41,345 nucleotides of DNA from a virus, in IMG/VR virus record IMGVR_UViG_3300021475_000383, positions 1 through 41,345 of that record; one strand, written 5' to 3'. The translations under genes and the position numbers were made by a program. Shown here piece after piece: positions 13,277 through 19,952 of this stretch. The first letter of the stretch is position 1, and each line of letters opens with the position of its first letter. Under the pieces are notes generated by a model. That model was not told the DNA's origin and made no database searches. It saw only the letters and a list, made by a program, of their open reading frames with translations.

Positions 13277-13343
13277 GGGCCGCCGGGGCCTGGGTGCCCC
13301 GTTTACCGGCCCATGGGGATACGGGCGGCCCCTGCGGCGGCCC
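13277..13343. other. Large GC dyad behind the recombinase gene (candidate attP or terminator)
   Basis: GGGCCGCCGGGGCC at 13277-13290 is complementary to 13327-13343 apart from an inserted TGC. The inner sequence GCCCCGT...ACGGGC extends the symmetry. It lies in a 208-bp non-coding gap directly after the serine recombinase stop. Serine integrase attP sites are imperfect dyads next to the integrase gene; a very strong hairpin terminator is the alternative. Several GGGGCCGT words flank it. Confidence 0.4.
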
Positions 13344-13383
13344 TGGGGCCGTGGGTGCCCTGCCCTAAATGGGGTACGGCGGT

Positions 13384-15024
13384 TCATGCCACCTTGCCCC
13401 GAATGACAAAGGCGAAATGGTCAACTAGGCCACCGGCAACTTGACCATTTCCGCTTCCCGATGCGGATGCCGCCGGGGCTAACTCGATCCGGCAGTACAC
13501 CGTAAAGTCCCTGCCGTCGGTTTCCACCTTCTCCACCGTCTTGAGAACAAACTTGCGGCGCTCGTCGAAGGTCTTCAATCCGTCCAGGCCTTCTTTCAGT
13601 TGTACGCACGTGTCCACGATGCGGTCCCGGCTGGGCAGCGCCACCACGGCGGCCTCGCGCGCTTCGACCTCAAGCGTCTGCCGTTCGGCCTCGATCTCCA
13701 GCAGCTGCTGGGCGGCCTTGTCGCGGGTCCGCTGCGGCACGTTGGCGAAGACGATGGCTTCCGTGCGGTCATAGCGTTCCTTGAGGCGGGCCAGCTGCGT
13801 TTCGACGCTCACGGCATCCGGTTTGGCGCGCGTGATCTCGGCGTGGTATTCCTTCGCCAGCCGGTAAGCGGTTTCCGGTTGGCGGATCCGGTCGCGCACC
13901 CCGTCGATCACCAGATCCTCGATCAGGGCCGCGCGCACCTGGGTCGAGTCGATGCACAGTTTCTCGCGGGTGCGATTGTCGTACATATTGCTGCAGGAGA
14001 ACGCCCCTTTTTTGCGCAACACCCAGCGGCGTTTGCAGCGCTGGCCTGACGGCAAAGTGCAGGCGCAATGGATCTTGCCGGAAAGCGGGCTGCTCGTCGA
14101 CGGGCGGCCCGCGCGGTCCTTGTGCCGCGCCAGCATCACCTGGACCTTATCGAACAGCGCCTTGTCGATCAGCGCCGGAACTTTCAACGTCACCGACTCC
14201 GGTCTTAAATCCTCGCCCTTCACGGTGGTCACGTACTGGCCAGTGTATATCCGATTGCGCAGGACCTTGAGCACCGTGAAATTCGACCAGAGCTTGCCGT
14301 GTTTGGTCAGAATCCCCGCCCGGTTCAAGGCGATCTGAATTCGGAACGCCGACCCGTGCTCCGCGTAAGCCTCGAAGATCAGGCGCTTCACCACGTCGGC
14401 TTCGAACGGGTGCGGCTCGATGTAGCCTTTGCGGACCGCCCCGCCCGTCAGACGGCCGCCGGGATGGTACAGGTAGCCGTAGGTGTGGCACTCGCCGCCG
14501 TTGACGTGGCCCTCCTTCGCCTTCTGCAATCGGCCCTTGGAAGTGCGCTGGATGATCAACTCGGCTTCGTATTCCGCGAAGGTGGCGAACTGGTTGTACA
14601 TCATCCGGCCTTGCGGCGAATCGTCAAACTGCTGCAAGGCGAACGCCAGCGCGGCGCCTTCCCCCTTCAGCATCCTGCGAAACTCGATGGCACCGACCAC
14701 GTCGCGCGCGACCCGGTCCAGGCACAGCGCCAGCACCCCGCCGACTTGTTTGGTGGAAACCAATTCCATCAACCGTTGGTAGTCGGGACGATCAAAGTTC
14801 TTGCCGGTTTTTTTGTCGATCAGGATGAAACCCTCGGGCACGTTGACGCCGATGTCCGAAGCCAGCCGCAGCAGGGTCGCGCGCTGCGAAGCCGGGGAAT
14901 ACATTTCACCTTGATCCTTGGTGCTTACCCGAATGTACATCAGCCACGGCAGGCTTACCTGCTTCCACGTCAGCTTCATCGCCTCCTGCCGGGGCGTCAA
15001 TTGTCTGATTGCCGCTGCGCTCAC
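13384..15024 (-). CDS. Large serine recombinase (phage integrase)
   Basis: Encodes 546 residues, normal for the family. The resolvase domain begins with YIRVSTKDQ, where Ser34 is the expected nucleophile; LCLDRVARD is the conserved arginine helix, and a long helix with YEAELIIQRTSKGRLQKA follows. The recombinase domain has ALNRAGILTKHGKLWS and VLKVLRNRIYTGQYV. A zinc ribbon (CACTLPSGQRCKRR ... CSNMYDN) precedes a coiled coil (LARLKERYDRTEA ... LLEIEAERQTLEVEAREA). It should insert and excise the phage at att sites. The GTG start overlaps the upstream stop. It lies in mid-window with phage genes on both sides. Confidence 0.95.
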   Translation of the reverse strand: MSAAAIRQLTPRQEAMKLTWKQVSLPWLMYIRVSTKDQGEMYSPASQRATLLRLASDIGVNVPEGFILIDKKTGKNFDRPDYQRLMELVSTKQVGGVLALCLDRVARDVVGAIEFRRMLKGEGAALAFALQQFDDSPQGRMMYNQFATFAEYEAELIIQRTSKGRLQKAKEGHVNGGECHTYGYLYHPGGRLTGGAVRKGYIEPHPFEADVVKRLIFEAYAEHGSAFRIQIALNRAGILTKHGKLWSNFTVLKVLRNRIYTGQYVTTVKGEDLRPESVTLKVPALIDKALFDKVQVMLARHKDRAGRPSTSSPLSGKIHCACTLPSGQRCKRRWVLRKKGAFSCSNMYDNRTREKLCIDSTQVRAALIEDLVIDGVRDRIRQPETAYRLAKEYHAEITRAKPDAVSVETQLARLKERYDRTEAIVFANVPQRTRDKAAQQLLEIEAERQTLEVEAREAAVVALPSRDRIVDTCVQLKEGLDGLKTFDERRKFVLKTVEKVETDGRDFTVYCRIELAPAASASGSGNGQVAGGLVDHFAFVIRGKVA

Positions 15025-15383
15025 TTTCGGCCTCCCTTCGCCGCTTGGCTGCCACTTCGAGCAGAAACTGAACCAACCCGATTTCCGCTTTTCGGGTTTC
15101 GGGTCCTGGCGCTGCCCCGCAGATACTGCCGGACAGTTTGGATTCGTTTTTTCCCCGGCGCTTCTTCACAGGCCGCCTCCAGCGCCGCTACGCGCGCTCT
15201 CGCAATCGGCAGTGCGCGGCCAGCCAGCAGGCGCACCGCTTCGTCCCGATCCTGCGTGCCGGAACTTTCCTGGATGGTCTGGCCCTCTCCGTCTTTGTAG
15301 ATCATCCACCACACCCGCCCCCGAATCTGCAAACTGCCGCTGCCATAGGGAAGGCCGGTCGGTTTCTTCTGGTTTATTGACAT
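15021..15383 (-). CDS. Stand-alone arm-type (AP2-like) DNA-binding domain protein
   Basis: Encodes 120 residues. The first 60 read YGSGSLQIRGRVWWMIYKDGEG.....SGTQDRDEAVRLLAGR. This three-stranded sheet plus helix layout is that of the arm-site-binding N-terminal domain of tyrosine integrases; here no core-binding or catalytic domain follows. The rest is a basic, low-complexity tail. The stop overlaps the start of the serine recombinase. It may act as an accessory factor for recombination, or be a remnant of a tyrosine integrase. Function inferred. Confidence 0.6.
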   Translation of the reverse strand: MSINQKKPTGLPYGSGSLQIRGRVWWMIYKDGEGQTIQESSGTQDRDEAVRLLAGRALPIARARVAALEAACEEAPGKKRIQTVRQYLRGSARTRNPKSGNRVGSVSARSGSQAAKGGRK

Positions 15384-15404
15384 GGGTTGAGGTTAACATA
15401 AAGT

Positions 15405-15698
15405 TTATACATCATTCTTCAGACGTGGGGGCCGTTCCCACGGGACGTTTTTCTTGCGGCGGGCCGTCTTGCTCAGGTAGACGCGCCGCGCGACGGACTC
15501 GGGAATCCGGATGCTGGTGTAAGTCCGCCGGTTCCTGCTCACGACCTTGCTGCCGAACTTGATCACCCCTTCTTCGGCGGCGAACCATTCGCCCAGGGTT
15601 TTTTGGGAGATGTGCCAGGCAGCGGACAGTTCCGCGATTGTGTAATGCGGCTCGAGAAATTCCGGGCGCTCCTTATTCTCCGCTGGTTGCCCCATCAT
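15405..15698 (-). CDS. Excisionase/MerR-like helix-turn-helix protein
   Basis: Encodes 97 residues. The start is the ATG at 15698, seven bases after AGGAGG. HYTIAELSAAWHISQKTLGEWFAAEEGVIKFG is a MerR/Xis-type winged helix (a sensor helix, then TLGEWF as recognition helix); RRTYTSIRIPESVARRVY gives the wing and the end. It is the second gene upstream of the recombinase, so it may be a recombination directionality factor or a regulator. Such HTH genes often neighbour recombinases in mobile elements. Confidence 0.7.
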   Translation of the reverse strand: MMGQPAENKERPEFLEPHYTIAELSAAWHISQKTLGEWFAAEEGVIKFGSKVVSRNRRTYTSIRIPESVARRVYLSKTARRKKNVPWERPPRLKNDV

Positions 15699-16131
15699 CG
15701 ATTTGCCTCCTGAGTTCGCGTTCCAACATCCGCACAACCTGCCACGCGCGCGGCCCGCGATAGAACTGGGCGAGCGGTGTAAGATCCCGCTGCAACTCGC
15801 GCTCACTGACCTGGGCCGCCAGAAACCCGTAGGCGCTCGTCAGCGCGGCCCTGGCCAGCATCCGCTGATACCGCCGCAGCGCCGGATCCGCCGGCCACTG
15901 GCGCGCGGCCACGGCGCGCTTCCATCCTTCGCACACGCGCAGGCTTCCCGTTTGCGCCAGCGCCCGCACCGACAGCAGATGCGTCTGCGGGTTCTGCCAA
16001 TCGATTCCGGCGTGGCAGAGGAACACCAGCGGACCGGCGGCGCAGATTTGCGAAACGAGATGGTTCCGCGGTTCGTGCCAGGTCTCGCACCCTTTGCGGA
16101 AAGCGCACTCAGCGCATATTGACGCCGCCAT
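15673..16131 (-). CDS. Helical protein with N-terminal Cys cluster, unknown function
   Basis: Encodes 152 residues. The start region CAECAFRKGCETW with later CAAG and LCHAG could be a metal or iron-sulfur site. The rest is helical and arginine-rich (ALRRYQRMLARAALTSAYG, RAWQVVRMLERELRRQ). It overlaps the next gene by 26 bases and the previous one by 23. No family recognised. Confidence 0.6.
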   Translation of the reverse strand: MAASICAECAFRKGCETWHEPRNHLVSQICAAGPLVFLCHAGIDWQNPQTHLLSVRALAQTGSLRVCEGWKRAVAARQWPADPALRRYQRMLARAALTSAYGFLAAQVSERELQRDLTPLAQFYRGPRAWQVVRMLERELRRQIDDGATSGE

Positions 16132-16357
16132 GTTGGGCCTCCTTCGCCAGCACGGGCGGATTCTCGTTCAATGAAGCAGACTTCGCCAGGGCGTCTTTGT
16201 AATCCTGAACGACGGTCGACAAATCGCTGATCAACCGCCGCTCGCCTTCCACCAAATCGAACAAGTTCCCCTTGAAACTCAGCGTCACGGTCGCGCCCCA
16301 GGAAAGTTCCAGGCACACCTCGGATGCCTCTCCCCACTGGCGTCGTTTGCGGCTCAT
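16109..16357 (-). CDS. Small protein of unknown function
   Basis: Encodes 82 residues. A basic start (SRKRRQWGEASE), then strands (VCLELSWGATVTLSFKGNLFDL) and an amphipathic helix (RRLISDLSTVVQDYKDALAKSA). AAAGGA lies upstream and the ATG overlaps the upstream stop by four bases. Such beta-then-helix proteins are common in phage early regions; no role is known. Confidence 0.65.
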   Translation of the reverse strand: MSRKRRQWGEASEVCLELSWGATVTLSFKGNLFDLVEGERRLISDLSTVVQDYKDALAKSASLNENPPVLAKEAQHGGVNMR

Positions 16358-16536
16358 GCGGATCCTTTCTTCTCGCCGAAGCGTTCCGTCCAGAGGCCGA
16401 GCAGTTTGTCCGCGCAGTTCGCGGCCATCTCGGCGGCCTCGTCGACCAGGCTCTCCCGCTCCGTCGCCAACATCACGGCAAGTGCTTCGAGCGCCGCGCG
16501 CTCCCAGAATTCACGTTGTGCCTGGGGTTGTGCCAT
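16354..16536 (-). CDS. Small helical protein of unknown function
   Basis: Encodes 60 residues from the ATG at 16536, with GGAGGGG four bases before it, which decides the start over 16599. It is almost all helix (REFWERAALEALAVMLATERESLVDEAAEMAANCADKLLGLW). The start overlaps the upstream gene by 26 bases. No family recognised. Confidence 0.65.
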   Translation of the reverse strand: MAQPQAQREFWERAALEALAVMLATERESLVDEAAEMAANCADKLLGLWTERFGEKKGSA

Positions 16537-16738
16537 CGTTCCCCTCCAACTTGCGCAGAATCGCCGCCGCGCTCCGGTAGTAGCAAGAGTTGCGCCCAAT
16601 GCCAGTCAGCGTTTCGCGGATGATGATACGGTCGACCTCGACAATCACCATGGGTTTGGATGCGTCGACGCCAAGGCGTTTCTCCAATCCGTAGGCTGTG
16701 AACACGCGCCTTTGAGCGCTGCTGATTCGTAGGATCAT
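16511..16738 (-). CDS. Small protein of unknown function
   Basis: Encodes 75 residues. The ATG overlaps the stop of the possible nuclease gene (ATGA). The sequence has a strand (PMVIVEVDRIIIRETLTGIG) and a C-terminal helix (YYRSAAAILRKLEG). It belongs with the methyltransferase/nuclease pair by coupling only. Not recognised. Confidence 0.6.
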   Translation of the reverse strand: MILRISSAQRRVFTAYGLEKRLGVDASKPMVIVEVDRIIIRETLTGIGRNSCYYRSAAAILRKLEGNDGTTPGTT

Positions 16739-17316
16739 CGTTTTCCCTCTGAAGCAATCCGAGCGGTATCGTGGCCGCTGCCCCAACGCCAGATGGCTTC
16801 CATCACTAACCGCCGAGGGACGAAGACGCACTCGGAATGCCAGCCCCTGGTCCCTGGCGTGTGCTGCTCCCATGCGCCAAAGCGCTCGCGCCATGCTTCC
16901 CAGCAACGTTGAAACACGCAGCACAAAGGTGGAAACGGAACGATGAAGAAACGGCCGGTATCTTTCCAATACCAGAGAATGTAATCCGCCGTCTTCGCCC
17001 CATCCCGCGTCCAGCCAATGATGTCCTTTTCTTTCACGCTGAACGTTTCCAACGCAAGATCGTCGCTGAAGTCGGGCGCCTGGACGCTGTAATCCGTGTC
17101 CCGCAGTTTCAGGTCGACCGCGAGGGTCTTCAATCCATAACGTTCGATGTAGTAGTCGGTGCCGTCCTTGTCATTCTGCTTCAGTGCGCGGCGCACCGTC
17201 TTGAAATTCGGAATCCGATCCGCCAGGAACGGCAGCACGCTGTCCGCGTGAGGCGCGTGGCCGTTGCTGAAGTCCAACCGCTCTTGAAATCCATACGACC
17301 GGGGGGGCTTCTTCAT
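16735..17316 (-). CDS. Possible PD-(D/E)XK nuclease-like protein
   Basis: Encodes 193 residues from the ATG at 17316, which overlaps the methyltransferase stop by four bases. The pattern GTDYYIERYG, LAVDLKLRDTDYS, DLALETFSVKEKDIIGW, KTADYILWYWKDTGRFFIVP reads like a restriction-endonuclease-fold core: Asp in the first strand pair, Asp-x-Lys in the next, a Glu strand, then a Tyr/Trp-rich strand. A Vsr- or restriction-like enzyme paired with the methyltransferase is possible; the catalytic set cannot be fixed by eye. The C-terminal part holds a CC pair (PPLCCVFQRC). Confidence 0.5.
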   Translation of the reverse strand: MKKPPRSYGFQERLDFSNGHAPHADSVLPFLADRIPNFKTVRRALKQNDKDGTDYYIERYGLKTLAVDLKLRDTDYSVQAPDFSDDLALETFSVKEKDIIGWTRDGAKTADYILWYWKDTGRFFIVPFPPLCCVFQRCWEAWRERFGAWEQHTPGTRGWHSECVFVPRRLVMEAIWRWGSGHDTARIASEGKR

Positions 17317-18356
17317 GTTGCGCCCCCGTCGCTTTCCGCGCCCCAGACCTTCCATCCTTTGCGAGGGCCGCGCGCGAACATTTCCAGCCACGGGCCGGGA
17401 GAGCAGCGTTCTACAAGTTGATAGAATTCGGCGGGCTTGCCGGAATGCTCCGATGTTCGCTTCGCCGCGAACCACGTCCCCGCGTCGCGCACCAGCAGGT
17501 CCAACGATCCGCGCACTCCAAACAGAACGTGCTCAGTGCTGCCGCGAAAATAATTTCCCATGCCGATGCTTGGCTTGCACCACGTCAGCGCGGTGACGTA
17601 GCGGAACCCCCACGCATCGAGCAAGTCGAACCCTTTGGGCAACGACCGATTTGTGATCCACAAATACAGGTGCGCGTCGTCGTCGGCCAACTCCTCGACA
17701 GGCAGCGCCGCGATCTCCTCCACCGGCATGGTCGCGTATTCGGGTCGTCCCCTTCCAAATTGATCCACGTCGCCTTCATCGCCCCAGTCCCACGGCGGGT
17801 CGATGACGATGGTTGGATAAGATTCGCCGACCAGGCTTTCGGCATATTCGGTGTCTTCCACAATGCGCCGGTTGTGCGCGCGTTTCTTCTCGCGGTGTTG
17901 CTCCTTCAGAACGCGCAGCAGGCCTGCAGTCGTCAACTCATCGTGTTCCTCTTCAACGCCCCGCTCGATGTAGCTCTCGAACAATGGTCCCGGCACCCGC
18001 GCGATCTGCTGCCAGCGGTGGGACTGAGTCTTCTCGACGCCGAGATCGGGAAGCTTCACGGTTGCGGGTTGCAACTGTGATTTTCGATCTCCGCCGCGCC
18101 CACTGTCCCGTTCCCCCTTCCGCTCCATGTCGATCAACATTTCCCCGGCACGGCGCTCGGCGCGCAGCCGCACCTCCGCAGCTTCCTGGGCCATGTGGCG
18201 AGAGTGCTGCGCTGCCTTAAAGAACTTCTCGGCACCGCTGGCGATCCCACGCACATGAAGAACCTCGTCCAGCGTCTCGGCATTCTTCAGCAAGGCCCGC
18301 AGTCGCGCCACCAATGCGGGGGTTGGATCTGGACCGAGTTTGGCTGGTGCTCTCAT
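17313..18356 (-). CDS. MT-A70 family N6-adenine DNA methyltransferase with helical N-terminal domain
   Basis: Encodes 347 residues. Residues about 170-345 are the MT-A70 domain: TIVIDPPW with DPPW at 186-189 (catalytic motif), then LPVEELADDDAHLYLWITNR, GFRYVTALTWCKPSIGMGNYFR and TSEHSGKPAEFYQLVERCSPG, the family's conserved blocks. The N-terminal part is helical (AAEVRLRAERRAGEMLIDMERKG, GRGGDRKS, SQLSHRWQQIARVP-like), a ParB/KorB-like module often fused to phage MT-A70 enzymes. It transfers methyl from AdoMet to adenine in DNA. Protection from host restriction, or methylation-based regulation, is the likely use. Confidence 0.9.
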   Translation of the reverse strand: MRAPAKLGPDPTPALVARLRALLKNAETLDEVLHVRGIASGAEKFFKAAQHSRHMAQEAAEVRLRAERRAGEMLIDMERKGERDSGRGGDRKSQLQPATVKLPDLGVEKTQSHRWQQIARVPGPLFESYIERGVEEEHDELTTAGLLRVLKEQHREKKRAHNRRIVEDTEYAESLVGESYPTIVIDPPWDWGDEGDVDQFGRGRPEYATMPVEEIAALPVEELADDDAHLYLWITNRSLPKGFDLLDAWGFRYVTALTWCKPSIGMGNYFRGSTEHVLFGVRGSLDLLVRDAGTWFAAKRTSEHSGKPAEFYQLVERCSPGPWLEMFARGPRKGWKVWGAESDGGAT

Positions 18357-18365
18357 TTCCGCTTC

Positions 18366-18746
18366 CTATTGCGTCGGTGTGGTCGGCCCGGTGCCAGGTC
18401 CGAAATCCAAGCCCTCTTGCATCTCCTCGGTCGTCATCGGCTCCTCCCGAACCACTTCGCCTGTGTCTTGCCGCGTGAGTAGCTTCATGCCGGGTCGTGG
18501 AGAACCGTAATGTACGATGCACGTCACCTCGCGCATTTCGTGCCGATCCCGAATCTTGCCGGCCAAAGTGAACACCCGCCCGTTGGCCTTCTTCAATTCC
18601 GCCGTCACCGCGCTGGTCAATTCTTTTTTGCGCGCTTCGATTTCGCGCACATCATCCGCGGCCCTGGCGAGCTCGTCGCCCAACTCCAGCAACTCGCCCC
18701 GAGTGAAGGTGTATTTCACTTCCGCAATTACAGAACGTTCTGCCAT
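18366..18746 (-). CDS. Small coiled-coil protein of unknown function
   Basis: Encodes 126 residues. Residues about 15-60 form a charged coiled coil (GELLELGDELARAADDVREIEARKKELTSAVTAELKKANG), then a strand-rich part with EVTCIVHYGSPRPGMKLLTRQDTGEVV. A similar plan (helical hairpin, then RDTGEVVxxEPMT) is frequent in phage early regions next to recombination genes. GGAGG lies before the ATG. Function unknown. Confidence 0.7.
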   Translation of the reverse strand: MAERSVIAEVKYTFTRGELLELGDELARAADDVREIEARKKELTSAVTAELKKANGRVFTLAGKIRDRHEMREVTCIVHYGSPRPGMKLLTRQDTGEVVREEPMTTEEMQEGLDFGPGTGPTTPTQ

Positions 18747-18764
18747 CCGCTCCTCCGATTGGTT

Positions 18765-18790
18765 GGGGGAAGGGCGAAGGCCCCTCCCCC
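18765..18790. other. Strong intercistronic hairpin
   Basis: GGGGGAAGGGC at 18765-18775 pairs with GCCCCTCCCCC at 18780-18790 around GAAG: 11 pairs including one G-T. No T run follows on the minus strand. It separates the Pro/Gly-rich gene from the next gene, where every other junction in this operon is tight. It could attenuate, protect 3' ends or act as a processing site. Confidence 0.55.
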
Positions 18791-18801
18791 GGTTGTGTTG
18801 G

Positions 18802-19461
18802 TTATTTCGGCGCGGGCGCTGGCGCCTCGGTCGGCGGCACCGGCTTACTCAGATCGGGCGGCGCGGGAATCCACGCCCAGATCGGAGGGAGAGGTTTGCA
18901 CCCCTGGCCGAAGCCGGGATCGACGGGCACCCAGTTGCCGCCGCCGGGAGGCTTCACTCCAGGCGCGCCAGCGCCAGGCAGTCCCTGGTCCGGTCCCGGA
19001 GGTGCGCCGGGTTTCGGCGGCACAGGTCCACCACCAACAGTCGGCGGCGGCGTTTCGGGCTGGCCCCAACCCGGATCGACAGGAATAAATCCCCACAGTG
19101 GCGGCAGACCGAATCCTGGGTCAACCGGAGCCCAATGGCCTGGAATCCACGGATGCGGCGGCGCGCCGCCCATCGGCGGTCGCTGGCCGGGGTGCGGCGG
19201 AACGATCGGCAAACCCGGAGGTTTGTTGCCGGGATGGCCAGGTGCGATCGGTAATCCGTGCGAAGGGTATCCGCCGCCTGGCCTTCCGAAGCCGGGATCG
19301 ACAGGGCCGCCTGGCCTTCCGAAGCCGGGATCGACTGGACCCCATCCGGGGCGGCCATAGCCGGGATCGACCGGCCCTCCTGGCTGGCCAAATCCTGGGT
19401 CTATGGGACCCGCCGGGCCGACTTCACGAAGCCAGCCCACATACAATTTCAAGTCACTCAT
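18802..19461 (-). CDS. Proline/glycine-rich repeat protein
   Basis: Encodes 219 residues from the ATG at 19461, preceded by AAAGGAG. After a short start (MSDLKLYVGWLREVG) it consists of repeated PVDPGFGRPG units (about nine PVDPG/PIDPG-like copies), then proline runs (PGQRPPMGGAPPHP) and an end of KPVPPTEAPAPAPK. It has no signal peptide or membrane segment. Such disordered, beta-turn-rich chains act as spacers or multivalent binders. It is odd among recombination genes and overlaps the upstream stop by 8 bases. Function unknown. Confidence 0.65.
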   Translation of the reverse strand: MSDLKLYVGWLREVGPAGPIDPGFGQPGGPVDPGYGRPGWGPVDPGFGRPGGPVDPGFGRPGGGYPSHGLPIAPGHPGNKPPGLPIVPPHPGQRPPMGGAPPHPWIPGHWAPVDPGFGLPPLWGFIPVDPGWGQPETPPPTVGGGPVPPKPGAPPGPDQGLPGAGAPGVKPPGGGNWVPVDPGFGQGCKPLPPIWAWIPAPPDLSKPVPPTEAPAPAPK

Positions 19462-19798
19462 CGTTGTTTTGCTCCTTTGGTGATTCACCACAGTCCGACT
19501 TCCCTAACTCGTTTGCCGCCGGATCGGGATACTGCATCTCGTCGCAGCGGTGCATCTCACAGCCCATCGTCGCCATCGCATTCTCAAGCCGCGCCAGGTT
19601 GGATGCGAAGGTGCGGTTGTGATCGTGGCGCAGCATCCAACACAGGACGTCGAGCGCGGCGGTTAAACGGTCCACCGCATCTTCCTTCACCAGCGCCTTG
19701 CGCAGTTTCGGCGTGGTAACGATGAAGGCCAGGACGTCGTGGGCGTGCTGGATCTCGTCGCGCGACCGCTCTAGTTCCGGCTGTTCCGCAGGCAGCAT
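19454..19798 (-). CDS. Helical protein of unknown function
   Basis: Encodes 114 residues from the ATG at 19798, six bases after AGGAGG; the frame is open further but this site decides the start. It is helical (ELERSRDEIQHAHDVLAFIVTTPK, VDRLTAALDVLCWMLRHDHN, FASNLARLENAMATMG), resembling small four-helix phage early proteins. The C-terminal end is acidic and polar. It follows the zinc-ribbon frame without a gap. No known role. Confidence 0.65.
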   Translation of the reverse strand: MLPAEQPELERSRDEIQHAHDVLAFIVTTPKLRKALVKEDAVDRLTAALDVLCWMLRHDHNRTFASNLARLENAMATMGCEMHRCDEMQYPDPAANELGKSDCGESPKEQNNDE

Positions 19799-19799
19799 T

Positions 19800-19952
19800 T
19801 CACGCCTCCTCTTGTGCCCCGCAATCGAGACATTTGAAACCGACATACCTCTGCCGCTCCGCGCCGCCGTCAGGCGATGTTACCCCCGTATAGCATTCGC
19901 CCTCGACGCCGATGAGATTCCAGGACCCGCAGGACGGACAAGCGAAAACTAC
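19800..19952 (-). CDS. Zinc-ribbon frame after the RecT-like gene, start unresolved
   Basis: About 50 residues: CPSCGSWNLIGVEGEC ... YVGFKCLDCGAQEEA, a clear two-CxxC ribbon. Third codon positions are G/C-rich as in real genes, and it ends at the ribosome binding site of the next gene. It lies in the -1 frame relative to the RecT-like gene, whose stop is at 19949. No ATG, GTG or TTG stands at a sensible place before the first CxxC. It may start at a rare codon, be made by frameshifting from the RecT-like gene, or have lost its start. The coordinates give only the part that must be coding. Confidence 0.45.
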   Translation of the reverse strand, partial: VVFACPSCGSWNLIGVEGECYTGVTSPDGGAERQRYVGFKCLDCGAQEEA

